DNA of 53,040 bases, from contig NZ_KB902293.1 of assembly GCF_000379485.1 (NCBI RefSeq), positions 1 through 53,040 of the forward strand. The letters are read 5' to 3'. The notes below the pieces were generated by a model. The model was not told the origin of the DNA. It worked only from the letters and a program-made list of their open reading frames with translations, and did no database searches. Each line of letters begins with the position of its first letter. The stretch's first letter is position 1. This document shows positions 20,250-28,061 of this stretch, in pieces. This stretch comes from Wenxinia marina DSM 24838. Lineage in GTDB: Bacteria; Pseudomonadota; Alphaproteobacteria; Rhodobacterales; Rhodobacteraceae. The position numbers and the translations under genes were made by a program.

Positions 20250-20855
20250 TCAGGCCGTCAGCGGGACCGTCTCCTCGATGAACGCATAGCTCTCGGCATT
20301 GATGTCGCCGGACCAGCGCCAGAGCGCGACCATGCCCTCGGGGCCGGTGCGGAAGGCGTGGGGCATCCGGCTGGGATGGTGGATCGCCTCGCCGGGGCCG
20401 CGGTCGCGCGTGTCCTCGCCGGCGGTCCACAGGGCCCGGCCGGCGACGATGACGTAGGTCTCGTCCGCATCGTGGGTGTGCAGCGGGTAGTAGCTGTTCG
20501 GCCGCTGGTAGAGGAGGCCGAGGCGCTGGTCGGGCGAGGGGATCGGCCCGGCGGGATCGAGCAGCGTCAGCACGGCGCAGATCGCCGCCGCCTCCTCGGT
20601 CATCTGCGCGCCCACCGGGTTCGCGCCCCACGGCAGCACGTCCATCGCGGCGAGCGTCGCCTGCGCGACGGAGTGGTCGGACCCGGCGAGGCAGGCGCGG
20701 ATCATCGCGTCGAGGGCGCAGGGCGCCTCGGGCCCGACGGCGGTGGGCTGCGGGGTGGAGAGGAGCGCGTTGGCGACGCGCGGCCCCTCGGGGTCTTCCT
20801 CGGCGCGGTAGACGTCGGCGATGGCGGCGAGGAGGGCGTCGTGGAAGGGATGCAT
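20250..20855 (-). CDS. DMSP-lyase-like cupin (DddL/DddQ superfamily)
   Basis: The 201-residue protein has a C-terminal cupin with metal-binding motif YYPLHTHDADETYVIVAG (His, His, Glu, Tyr) and the second motif HHPSRMPHAFRTG, followed by MVALWRWSGDI. This layout matches the dimethylsulfoniopropionate lyase family (DddL, DddQ and relatives), which cleave the algal osmolyte DMSP to dimethyl sulfide and acrylate in marine Rhodobacterales. The N-terminal helical part is also consistent. Many relatives have not been tested, so the activity is a prediction. No acrylate-utilisation genes are adjacent. Confidence 0.75.
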   Translation of the reverse strand: MHPFHDALLAAIADVYRAEEDPEGPRVANALLSTPQPTAVGPEAPCALDAMIRACLAGSDHSVAQATLAAMDVLPWGANPVGAQMTEEAAAICAVLTLLDPAGPIPSPDQRLGLLYQRPNSYYPLHTHDADETYVIVAGRALWTAGEDTRDRGPGEAIHHPSRMPHAFRTGPEGMVALWRWSGDINAESYAFIEETVPLTA

Positions 20856-20947
20856 GGGCGGCGGCTCCGGGGCGGACTTCGCCGCCTATCGGACGATTCC
20901 GCCCCGCCCGCGCCACCGATCGCGACGTGCCCCCGTCGCAAACGAGG

Positions 20948-20970
20948 AAGGGCCGCGCGGTGGCGGCCCC
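20948..20970 (-). terminator. Probable serA terminator
   Basis: GGGCCGC and GCGGCCC pair around a 6-base loop, and on the minus strand the stem is followed by TTCCTCGTTT. It lies past the hairpin at 21026 and before the cupin gene start, so it would separate serA transcription from the next gene. Confidence 0.6.
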
Positions 20971-21025
20971 TCGGCCGGATCGTGCCCCAGGGCGCGGGCC
21001 GGACGCCGTGCCCCGAGCGCGGCCC

Positions 21026-21055
21026 GCCCACGATGTCTGCGCGGACATCGTGGGC
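21026..21055. terminator. 12-bp perfect hairpin after serA
   Basis: GCCCACGATGTC and GACATCGTGGGC pair perfectly around TGCGCG. The hairpin begins 12 bp beyond the serA stop codon. No U-run follows on the minus strand, so it may protect the mRNA 3' end or act with the stem at 20948 as a double terminator. Confidence 0.6.
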
Positions 21056-21067
21056 AGCGAGCCGGCC

Positions 21068-22663
21068 TCAGACCATGTCGAAGGACAGCGTCTTGACCTG
21101 CCCGAACATGCCCGTCGCCTTGAGCTTGTCGATCACCGGCGCCGGCACCGGGTCGTCGATGTAGAGCAGCGCGATTGCCTCGCCGTTCCGGGCGTTCCGG
21201 CCCAGCGTGAAGTTCGCGATGTTGATGCCGTTCTCGCCCATCGTGACGCCGAGCGTGCCGATGATGCCCGGGACGTCCTCGTTCGTGGTGTACAGCATGT
21301 GCTGGCCGATCTCGGCGTCGATGTTGATGCCCTTGATCTGGATGAACCGCGGCTTGCCGTCGCTGAACACCGTGCCCGCGATCGACCTCTCGCGCTTCTC
21401 CGTCTTCACCGTGACCTTGATGTAGGCCTCGAACGCGCCCGACTGCTCCTGCCGGGTGGTGGAGATCTGGATCCCCTGGTCCCGGGCGATGACGGGGGCG
21501 GAGACCATGTTCACGTCCGGGTTCCGCCGCCGCATGATGCCGGCGATCACGGCGCAGTTCAGCGCGCCGAGGTTCATCGTCGCGACCTCGCCGTCGTACA
21601 GGACGTTGATCGCCTTGATCGGCTCGTCCGTCATCTGGCCGATGAAGTTGCCCAGGTGTCCCGCCAGCTTCACCCACGGGCCCATCACCTTGGCCTCCTC
21701 GGCGGTGACCGAGGGCATGTTCAGCGCGTTCTGCACCGCCCCGGTCAGCAGGTAGTCCGACATCTGCTCGGCCACCTGAAGGGCGACGTTCTCCTGCGCC
21801 TCGGTCGTGGCGGCGCCGAGGTGCGGGGTCACGACGACGTTCGGCAGGTTGAAGAGCGGGCTGGCGGTGGCGGGCTCCTCGGCGAACACGTCGAAGGCGG
21901 CGCCGGCGACGCGGCCGTCCTTCAGCGCGTCGGCCAGCGCCGCCTCGTCCACCAGCCCGCCGCGGGCGCAGTTGACGATGCGCACGCCCGGCTTGAGCTT
22001 GGCGATGTTCTCGGCGCTCAGGATGTTGCGGGTCTGGTCGGTCAGCGGGACGTGCAGGGTGATGAAGTCCGACCGCTTCAACAGGTCGTCCAGCTCCACC
22101 TTCTCGACCCCGATCTCGGTCGCGCGTTCCTCGGACAGGAACGGATCGTAGGCGATCACCTTCATCCGCAGGCCGAGGGCGCGGTCGATGACGATGGAGC
22201 CGATGTTGCCGGCGCCGATGACGCCGAGGGTCTTGTGCGTCAGCTCCACCCCCATGAAGCGGGACTTCTCCCACTTGCCGGCGTGGGTGGAGGTCGACGC
22301 CTCGGGGATCTGCCGGGCGACGGCGAACATCATCGCGATGGCGTGCTCGGCCGTGGTGATGGAGTTTCCGAAGGGCGTGTTCATCACGATGATGCCCTTC
22401 TTCGACGCGGCCGGAATGTCGACGTTGTCGACGCCGATGCCGGCGCGGCCGATCACCTTGAGGTTGGTCGCCTCGGCGATGACCTTCTCGGTGACCTTGG
22501 TGGCGGAGCGGATGGCGAGGCCGTCATAGTCACCGATGACGGCGAGGAGCGCGTCCTTGTCCTTGCCGAGCTCGGGGCGGAAGTCGACCTCGACGCCGCG
22601 GTCGCGGAAGATCTGCACGGCGGCGTCAGAGAGCTTGTCGGAAATGAGAACCCTGGGGGCCAT
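21068..22663 (-). CDS. serA: D-3-phosphoglycerate dehydrogenase
   Basis: The 531-residue protein catalyses the first step of phosphorylated serine synthesis. It is the long form: substrate- and NAD-binding domains (VIGAGNIGSIVIDRAL near residue 145; catalytic Arg in VNCARGGLVDE and His in TPHLGAATTEAQENVA), then the intervening ASB domain, and a C-terminal ACT domain (MLYTTNEDVPGIIGTLG) for serine feedback. ATG at 22663 is standard. It is downstream of serC on the same strand, so serC-serA form an operon, with two AT-rich dyads in the 96-bp spacer. Confidence 0.97.
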   Translation of the reverse strand: MAPRVLISDKLSDAAVQIFRDRGVEVDFRPELGKDKDALLAVIGDYDGLAIRSATKVTEKVIAEATNLKVIGRAGIGVDNVDIPAASKKGIIVMNTPFGNSITTAEHAIAMMFAVARQIPEASTSTHAGKWEKSRFMGVELTHKTLGVIGAGNIGSIVIDRALGLRMKVIAYDPFLSEERATEIGVEKVELDDLLKRSDFITLHVPLTDQTRNILSAENIAKLKPGVRIVNCARGGLVDEAALADALKDGRVAGAAFDVFAEEPATASPLFNLPNVVVTPHLGAATTEAQENVALQVAEQMSDYLLTGAVQNALNMPSVTAEEAKVMGPWVKLAGHLGNFIGQMTDEPIKAINVLYDGEVATMNLGALNCAVIAGIMRRRNPDVNMVSAPVIARDQGIQISTTRQEQSGAFEAYIKVTVKTEKRERSIAGTVFSDGKPRFIQIKGINIDAEIGQHMLYTTNEDVPGIIGTLGVTMGENGINIANFTLGRNARNGEAIALLYIDDPVPAPVIDKLKATGMFGQVKTLSFDMV

Positions 22664-22689
22664 GTGGTCAGTCCTTCGAAGGGAGAGCG

Positions 22690-22712
22690 AAGGAAATTCG
22701 ACGAATTTCCTT
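22690..22712. repeat. AT-rich perfect dyad in the serC-serA spacer, first
   Basis: AAGGAAATTCG and CGAATTTCCTT are perfect complements around one central A. The stem is unusually AT-rich for this genome. It may set relative serC/serA expression by partial termination, RNA processing or 5' end protection of the serA message. Confidence 0.65.
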
Positions 22713-22720
22713 CTGTGTCC

Positions 22721-22746
22721 GGGCCAAATTTCTAGAAATTTGGCCC
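22721..22746. repeat. 26-bp perfect palindrome in the serC-serA spacer, second
   Basis: The sequence begins GGGCCAAATTT, centres on CTAG and ends AAATTTGGCCC, with perfect symmetry over 26 bp. It lies 8 bp from the dyad at 22690. Both fall between the serC stop (22760) and serA start (22663), so both are transcribed in the operon. Confidence 0.7.
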
Positions 22747-22759
22747 TGAAATCAGGTTG

Positions 22760-23926
22760 TCAGGCTGCGGCCGCCTGCGCCGCGATCTCGGCGTGGAACG
22801 CCCAGTCCAACCACGGCAGCATCGCCTCGATGTCCGCCGTCTCGACCGTCGCGCCGCACCAGATGCGCAGGCCTGGCGGCGCGTCGCGGTAGGCGCCGAC
22901 GTCGAGCGCGATGCCCTCCGCCTCCAGCCGCTTGGCGACCGCCTTGGCGAAGGCCGCGCCGTCGGCGATGCGCGGGTCGGTGAAGCGCAGGCAGACGCTG
23001 GTGTTCGACCGCGTGGCCGGATCCTCGGCGAGGTTGGCGATCCAGTCGCGGGCGTCGCAGAAGTCCCAGATCGCGCGGGCGTTGGCGTCGGCGCGGGCGA
23101 TCAGCGCCGGCAGGCCGCCGATCGACTGGCCCCAGTCCAGCGCGAACAGGTAGTCCTCGACGCACAGCATCGAAGGCGTGTTGATCGTCTCGCCCCTGAA
23201 GATGCCGTCGATAAGCTTGCCGCCCTTGGTGAGGCGGAAGATCTTGGGCAGCGGCCAGGCGGGGGTGTAGCTTTCCAGCCGCTCGACGGCGCGGGGGGAG
23301 AGGACGATCATCCCGTGCGCCGCCTCGCCGCCCATCACCTTCTGCCAGGAGAAGGTGACGACATCGAGCTTGTCCCACGGCAGGTCCTGCGCGAAGGCGG
23401 CCGAGGTCGCGTCGCAGATCGTGAGGCCAGCGCGGTCCGCCGGGATCGCGTCGCCGTTCGGGACGCGGACGCCCGAGGTGGTGCCGTTCCAGGTGAAGAC
23501 GACGTCGGTGTCCCAGTCCACGGCGGCGAGGTCGACGATCCGGCCGTACTCGGCGGTCGTCACCTGCGCGTCCAGCTTGAGCTGCTTCACCACGTCGGTG
23601 ACCCAGCCCGCGCCGAAGCTCTCCCACGCCAGCATCGTCGCGGGGCGGGCGCCGAGCAGCGACCACATCGCCATCTCGACCGCGCCGGTGTCCGAGGCCG
23701 GCACGATGCCGACGCGGTAACCCTCGGGCACGCCGAGCATCTCGGCCGTCAGGTCGATGGCGCGCTTCAGCCGCTCCTTGCCGATGCCGGCGCGGTGCGA
23801 CCGGCCGAGCGGGGCGGAGGCGAGCGCCTCGGGCGTCCAGGTGGGGGGCTTGGCGCAGGGGCCGGAGGAGAAGCGCGGATTCACGGGTTTCGTGGCCGGC
23901 CGCGCGGCCGGGATGTCGGTGACCAT
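22760..23926 (-). CDS. serC: Phosphoserine aminotransferase
   Basis: The 388-residue PLP-dependent enzyme converts 3-phosphohydroxypyruvate to phosphoserine. The start ([26 protein letters not shown]) is typical of alphaproteobacterial SerC, and [17 protein letters not shown] carries the PLP lysine. ATG at 23926 is chosen, since the longer upstream frame runs through the leader hairpins. It is first in the serC-serA operon. The leader just upstream contains the attachment site of the satellite element, so its promoter is now partly or wholly element DNA. Confidence 0.96.
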   Translation of the reverse strand: MVTDIPAARPATKPVNPRFSSGPCAKPPTWTPEALASAPLGRSHRAGIGKERLKRAIDLTAEMLGVPEGYRVGIVPASDTGAVEMAMWSLLGARPATMLAWESFGAGWVTDVVKQLKLDAQVTTAEYGRIVDLAAVDWDTDVVFTWNGTTSGVRVPNGDAIPADRAGLTICDATSAAFAQDLPWDKLDVVTFSWQKVMGGEAAHGMIVLSPRAVERLESYTPAWPLPKIFRLTKGGKLIDGIFRGETINTPSMLCVEDYLFALDWGQSIGGLPALIARADANARAIWDFCDARDWIANLAEDPATRSNTSVCLRFTDPRIADGAAFAKAVAKRLEAEGIALDVGAYRDAPPGLRIWCGATVETADIEAMLPWLDWAFHAEIAAQAAAA

Positions 23927-23950
23927 CTCTGATACCCTCACAGATATACG

Positions 23951-23985
23951 CCCCTCGTTGGGGAGGGGTGTCCCGCCGCCGGGAC
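23951..23985 (-). promoter_or_regulatory. serC leader RNA element (serC motif), containing attL
   Basis: On the serC strand, two adjacent hairpins lie 25 bp before the ATG: GTCCCG-GCGG-CGGGAC, one base, then CCCCTC-CCCAAC-GAGGGG. Position, strand and the CACCCCTCCCCAACGAGGG core fit the alphaproteobacterial serC RNA motif, found upstream of serC by comparative genomics and of unproven mechanism. Most of both hairpins falls within the 28-bp direct repeat of the satellite. The outer GTCCCG arm (plus-strand 23980-23985) lies outside the repeat and is element DNA. In the unoccupied site, reconstructed from the right flank, a different arm is predicted. Confidence 0.7.
23952..23979. repeat. attL, 28-bp direct repeat
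   Basis: The repeat begins CCCTCGTTGG and ends GTCCCGCCGC and is identical to 35228-35255. Flanking bases differ at once on both sides. It lies 25 bp upstream of serC within the leader hairpins, so the attachment core is the serC RNA element itself. Confidence 0.92.
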
Positions 23986-24125
23986 TACGCCGCCCCCAGC
24001 ATTTCCGCAATATCCGCCGATGCCTTCCTTGCAGGTGCCTGCGTCGAAATGCGGGACGAAGCGGGAACGGAAGTTTCCTATCGGCACAAATCTGACACAG
24101 CCGGTTCGCGCGATGTTCCCCGGCC

Positions 24126-24131
24126 TATTAT
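24126..24131 (+). promoter_or_regulatory. Possible -10 box for the left operon
   Basis: TATTAT lies 24 bp before the ATG at 24156 in an AT-richer patch. No convincing -35 is seen at 16-18 bp. The surrounding 23986-24155 stretch is the left end of the element and also forms the new upstream region of serC on the other strand. Confidence 0.3.
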
Positions 24132-24155
24132 CACCCTTCACTGGGGGGTGGCGGC

Positions 24156-24554
24156 ATGAACGCGCCGCGGTCCTTCTCTGCCCTGGCCAAGCGTGAACAC
24201 GTCCGCGCCTCCCGGATGCTGGGCTTCGCCCTCACGACGCACGACTTCGACGGCTGGGACGCCTTCGCCCTGGTCTGCGCCGCCCGGCTGACGGCGAGCG
24301 AGCGGGCGGCGATGGCCTGGGCCTCGCTGCGCAGCCTCGACCCTGACGACGCGATGGCGGTGGTGATGACCGCCCTGCCGGCGGCCGGTGCCCCGATGCC
24401 CCCTTGGACGGACCCGCTTGAGGATGCGGAGTGGTGGACGAGCCGGGCCTCGCCGGACGAGCTGCGGGCCTACCTCGCCGCGATCTTCAACGCGCTGCCC
24501 CGGATGGACCGCGAGGACTTCCTTGCCTTCGCGCAGGGGAGGGACGCGGCGTGA
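24156..24554 (+). CDS. Small satellite protein of unknown function, upstream of the replication ATPase
   Basis: The 132-residue protein has no recognised domain. It is rich in Ala and acidic residues (MPPWTDPLEDAEWW, then SPDELRAYLAAIFNALP), with predicted helices and no signal peptide or membrane segment. ATG at 24156 follows GGGGGGTGG. Its TGA overlaps the GTG of the next gene (GTGA), so the two are translationally coupled, suggesting a role with the RepA-like ATPase, for example as a loader or regulator. It is not obviously a small terminase. Confidence 0.75.
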   Translation: MNAPRSFSALAKREHVRASRMLGFALTTHDFDGWDAFALVCAARLTASERAAMAWASLRSLDPDDAMAVVMTALPAAGAPMPPWTDPLEDAEWWTSRASPDELRAYLAAIFNALPRMDREDFLAFAQGRDAA

Positions 24555-25792
24555 ACGTCTACACCGACTTTCAGCGCCGCCTCGACCGCCGCCGGACCGG
24601 CCCGGCGGATGGTGCGCGGCGCATCCACAACGGCTGGCAAGAGCAGTACGACGGCACGGACGGCACCTGGTTTGGGATCGGGCCGAGCGACGACTCGGAC
24701 GAGGCGTTTCTCGCCGCTGGCGCCCCGGACCCGAACGCCCGGACGTCGGCTTTCTACTCGGCCGCCGCGCTCAAGGGGAAGGCGGTCCCGCCCCGGCAAT
24801 GGCTGGTGCACGACCTGGTGCCGCAGAAGACCGTGACGCTGTTCAGCGGCGACGGCGGGACCGGCAAGAGCCTGCTGGCCCTGCAACTGGCGGTGGCGGT
24901 GGCGGCGCAGACGGGATGGATCGGCAACGCCGTGACCGCGGGCCGGGCGATCTACCTCTCGGCCGAAGACGACGACGACGAGCTGCACCGCCGCCTGGAC
25001 GATATCTTGCGCGCCGAGGGCCGCAGCTATGACGACGTGTCGGGCCTCACCCTCCGGTCACTGGCGGGGGAAAGCGCCCTGCTGGCGATGGAGACGCAGA
25101 TCGAGCTGATCGCGTCCGAGCTGTTCAAGGAGCTGGACGCGCAGGCGGCCGAGGAGGCCCCGGCGCTGATCGTGATCGACACGCTCGCCGACGTGTATCC
25201 CGCGAACGAGAACGACCGCGCCAAGGTCCGTCAGTTCGTCGGCATCCTCCGGGGGCTGGCGATCAAGCGGCGGTGCGCGGTGATGCTGCTGGGGCATCCG
25301 TCCCTCACCGGCATGGCGTCGGGCACGGGGGCGTCAGGTTCGACCGCCTGGAACAACAGCGTCCGGTCCCGCCTGTACCTCTCCCGCATCGCCGATGACG
25401 GCTATGAGCCCGACCCCGACGCCCGCGTCCTGCGGACGATGAAGGCGAACTACGGGCGGGTCGGCGGCGAGATCAACGTCCGGTGGGAAGCCGGCGCCTT
25501 CCGGGCGCAGGAACAGCCGCAAGGCCTCGACAAGATGGCGGCCGGCGCGAAGGCCGAGCGGGTGTTCCTGGCGCTCCTGGACGAGATGACGGCGCAGGGC
25601 CGGCGGGTGAACGCGGCAGGCGGCACGACCTACGCCCCCAAGGTGTTCGCCGCTCACCCCGACGCCGAGGGCATCTCCAAGCGGGCTTTCGGGGCGGCGA
25701 TGGAGACGCTGTTCAGCCGCGGGATCATCCGCAAGGCCGAGGATGGCCCGGCCTCCCGGCGCGTGTCCTTCATCGCGAGGGCCGACCAGTGA
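24551..25792 (+). CDS. RepA-like AAA ATPase (replicative helicase type)
   Basis: The 413-residue protein has a RecA/DnaB-like ATPase core: Walker A GDGGTGKS at residues 100-107, Walker B ALIVID at 205-210, and the AIYLSAEDDDDELHRR segment typical of the AAA_25/RepA group that includes plasmid RSF1010 RepA. The C-terminal 90 residues (FLALLDEMTAQGRRVN..., then FSRGIIRKAED) look like a winged helix for DNA binding. In satellites this gene class drives replication after helper infection. The start is GTG 24551, overlapping the previous stop. Six iteron-like repeats follow the stop at once, a natural target. Confidence 0.88.
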   Translation: MNVYTDFQRRLDRRRTGPADGARRIHNGWQEQYDGTDGTWFGIGPSDDSDEAFLAAGAPDPNARTSAFYSAAALKGKAVPPRQWLVHDLVPQKTVTLFSGDGGTGKSLLALQLAVAVAAQTGWIGNAVTAGRAIYLSAEDDDDELHRRLDDILRAEGRSYDDVSGLTLRSLAGESALLAMETQIELIASELFKELDAQAAEEAPALIVIDTLADVYPANENDRAKVRQFVGILRGLAIKRRCAVMLLGHPSLTGMASGTGASGSTAWNNSVRSRLYLSRIADDGYEPDPDARVLRTMKANYGRVGGEINVRWEAGAFRAQEQPQGLDKMAAGAKAERVFLALLDEMTAQGRRVNAAGGTTYAPKVFAAHPDAEGISKRAFGAAMETLFSRGIIRKAEDGPASRRVSFIARADQ

Positions 25793-25797
25793 ACGCC

Positions 25798-25877
25798 TTC
25801 AACCCCCCTTCATCCCCCCCCTTCACCCCCGGTTCGCAAGTGCCTTCATCCCCCTATTCATCCCCCCTTCAACCCCC
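25798..25877 (+). repeat. Six iteron-like TTCA(A/T/C)CCCCC repeats, candidate replication origin
   Basis: Units start at 25798, 25809, 25822, 25845, 25857 and 25868, spaced 11, 13, 23, 12 and 11 bp, so they lie close to the same face of the helix. The array begins 6 bp after the RepA-like ATPase stop, is strongly strand-asymmetric (C-rich top strand) and is followed by a 13-bp stem-loop. PICI and plasmid origins commonly combine iterons next to the initiator or helicase gene. Sequence drift within C-runs is an alternative explanation. Confidence 0.6.
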
Positions 25878-25903
25878 TAGCCACACACACCCCCATACCC
25901 CCT

Positions 25904-25940
25904 ACGGGCTGCGCGCCCCTTCGAGGCGGCGCGCGCCCGT
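25904..25940. terminator. Strong stem-loop between convergent genes (terminator or origin hairpin)
   Basis: ACGGGC plus GCGCGCC pair with GGCGCGC plus GCCCGT, with one bulged T and a 10-base loop, giving 13 bp. It lies between the RepA-like gene and the stop of the antisense cargo gene. It could be a bidirectional terminator or, with the adjacent iterons, part of an origin. Confidence 0.6.
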
Positions 25941-26015
25941 TCAGATTGGTCCCAATGCCCGGCGCTGCGGGTGGGGGGGCTTCGGGGGGCGCGGTCTTCC
26001 TCTCTCGCTCACAAC

Positions 26016-26513
26016 TCAAAGGTCCACCTTGAGCAACCTCGCCGCGGCCTCCATTTGCACCGCCGCCTTCTCAAAGACTCGTCGGGCGATCGTCCATCCA
26101 GCTGTGTCGAACGCAAGATGCGTTTCGTTCGTATCGGATGCTACAAAGGAAAGGTTTCCATCTATTGCATCGATGGCAGCGAGAGCACTTAAGACCTCAG
26201 TTAAAGATGTAGTGTTGACGTACCCCATTTCCGACATCATCGATAATGTCACGGTTCTCCGAGACCTTGCGCGATATGCGAGTTCATCGGCTTTAGGACC
26301 GTCCATACCACTCGTTCTTCGAAAGTACTCCGCAGCGTTCATCAACTCTGCCTTGACTGCTTCGGTGGTGGCCCTCCGTTTCGAGGCAAGGAGGTTCTCG
26401 TCTCTTTTCCTCGCCAAATACCCATTCAAAAGTTGGGCCGCTATAACTCCGCTAAATCCAATTAGTCCGACAATTGCAGTCTGGAATTGCATTATAAAGC
26501 CCAACCAGTCCAT
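26016..26513 (-). CDS. Membrane-anchored cargo protein of unknown function, low GC
   Basis: The 165-residue protein has one N-terminal transmembrane segment (TAIVGLIGFSGVIAAQLLNGYLA) followed by a charged helical region (RKRDENLLASKRRATTEAVKAE) facing the cytoplasm. No family is recognised. Base composition is near 50 percent GC against about 70 around it, and it is antisense to all neighbours, both signs of a recent acquisition (a moron). ATG at 26513 follows GAGAGGGG. Its start is only 33 bp from that of divergent terL, so the packaging operon promoter must lie inside it or upstream. PICIs often carry phage-interference genes at such spots; that role is inference. Confidence 0.72.
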   Translation of the reverse strand: MDWLGFIMQFQTAIVGLIGFSGVIAAQLLNGYLARKRDENLLASKRRATTEAVKAELMNAAEYFRRTSGMDGPKADELAYRARSRRTVTLSMMSEMGYVNTTSLTEVLSALAAIDAIDGNLSFVASDTNETHLAFDTAGWTIARRVFEKAAVQMEAAARLLKVDL

Positions 26514-26546
26514 TTCTTGCCCCTCTCGTTGTTGCGAGGCAGAAGG

Positions 26547-28061
26547 ATGAAACCTTCCAATTCCGCCAAGCGGTTCATTGCCTCCCTAAAGGTGCCGACC
26601 GGCCCCTCGGCTGGCAAGCCGCTCAATCTGGCCCCGTTTCAGAAGCGGTTCATCGACGGCGCGCTCGCCGACGGGGTGAACGTGGGCGTCCTGTCGGTCG
26701 GCCGGGGCAACGGCAAGTCGGCCCTGTCCGGCGGCGTGGCGCTGGCGGCGCTTCTCGGCGAGATCGACGCGCAGCCCCGCCGGGAAGTCCTCTTGGCCGC
26801 GAACTCGCGGGATCAGGCGCGTGTGGTCTTCGACTACATCGTCGGCCTGGCCGACAGCCTGCCGGACGAGGTGCGGGGGCGCCTGACGCTCCGCAAGTCG
26901 CCGCGGCTGGAGATCGAGCTGGAGGACGAGACGGGGCCGCATCTGATCCGCGCGATCGCGGCGGACGGGCGGACCATCCTCGGCACCTCGCCGACGCTGG
27001 CGATCCTGGACGAGCGCGGGCACTGGCCGGCGGACAAGGGGGATGCGCTGGAACACGCGCTGCTGTCCGGCCTCGGCAAGCGGGGCGGGCGGGCGCTGAT
27101 CATCTCGACCTCGGCCGCCTCGGACGCGCACCCGTTCAGCGTCTGGCTGGACGAGGACGCGCCCGGCGTCTACCGGCAGGAACACCGCCCCCCGCCCGGC
27201 CTGCCGGCCGATGACCTCGCCAGCATCCGGGAAGCGAACCCCGGCGCGGCCTATGGCATCGGCGCCTCTCTGGAGTGGCTGGAGGGGCAGGCGCGCCGGG
27301 CGATCAAGCGCGGCGGAAGCACCCTGACGAGCTTCCGCCTCTACAACCGCAATGAGCGCGTCTCGGCCGAAAACCGGGACGTGCTGCTGACGGTGGACGA
27401 GTGGCTCGCCTGCGAAGCAGGCGACGTGCCGGCGCGCACCGGATCGGTGGTGGTCGGGATCGACCTCGGCGGCTCCGCATCAATGACGGCGGCGGCGTTG
27501 TACTGGCCCGAGTCGGGCCGCCTGGAGGTGCGGGGCTGGTTCCCGTCGCAGCCGGGCCTACTCGACCGCGGGCAGGCCGATGGCGTCGGCGCCCGGTATG
27601 TCGAGATGGGCGAGCGCGGCGAGCTGACGACGCTGGGCGCGGCGACGGTGCCGGTGGCGCCGTGGCTGGCCGAGGTGATGCGCCATATCGAGGGCGAACC
27701 CGTCTCGGCCCTGATCGCGGACCGCTTCAAGCAAGCCGAACTCGGCGAGGCGATGGACCGGGCGGGCGTAAGGTGCCCGATCATCTGGCGCGGCATGGGC
27801 TTCAAGGACGGCGGCGAGGACGTGGACCGCTTCCGTCGCGCCGCCTTCGACGGGCAGGTGATCACGGCGCCGTCGCTGCTGCTGCGCTCGGCGATGGCCG
27901 ATGCCGTCGTCCTGCGCGACCCCGCGAACAACATGAAGCTCGCGAAGGCGCGCAGCCTCGGCCGGATCGACGCGGCGGCGGCGGCGGTCCTGGCGGTGGC
28001 CGAGGGCGCCCGGATCACCGCGCGCGGCGAGCGCAAGGCCGGGAGGGTGTTCTGGGCATGA
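26547..28061 (+). CDS. Phage terminase large subunit (HK97/phiE-type)
   Basis: The 504-residue packaging motor has Walker A VGRGNGKS near residues 51-58, Walker B LAILDE at 151-156 followed by a coupling-type GHW, and a C-terminal RNase H-like nuclease domain with GIDLGGSASMTA near 303 and IADRFK near 400. It translocates DNA into proheads and cuts it at genome ends. ATG at 26547 is preceded by GAGG. The expected small subunit (P27/TerS) is absent upstream; the antisense cargo gene occupies that place. The TGA overlaps the HNH start (ATGA). Confidence 0.95.
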   Translation: MKPSNSAKRFIASLKVPTGPSAGKPLNLAPFQKRFIDGALADGVNVGVLSVGRGNGKSALSGGVALAALLGEIDAQPRREVLLAANSRDQARVVFDYIVGLADSLPDEVRGRLTLRKSPRLEIELEDETGPHLIRAIAADGRTILGTSPTLAILDERGHWPADKGDALEHALLSGLGKRGGRALIISTSAASDAHPFSVWLDEDAPGVYRQEHRPPPGLPADDLASIREANPGAAYGIGASLEWLEGQARRAIKRGGSTLTSFRLYNRNERVSAENRDVLLTVDEWLACEAGDVPARTGSVVVGIDLGGSASMTAAALYWPESGRLEVRGWFPSQPGLLDRGQADGVGARYVEMGERGELTTLGAATVPVAPWLAEVMRHIEGEPVSALIADRFKQAELGEAMDRAGVRCPIIWRGMGFKDGGEDVDRFRRAAFDGQVITAPSLLLRSAMADAVVLRDPANNMKLAKARSLGRIDAAAAAVLAVAEGARITARGERKAGRVFWA

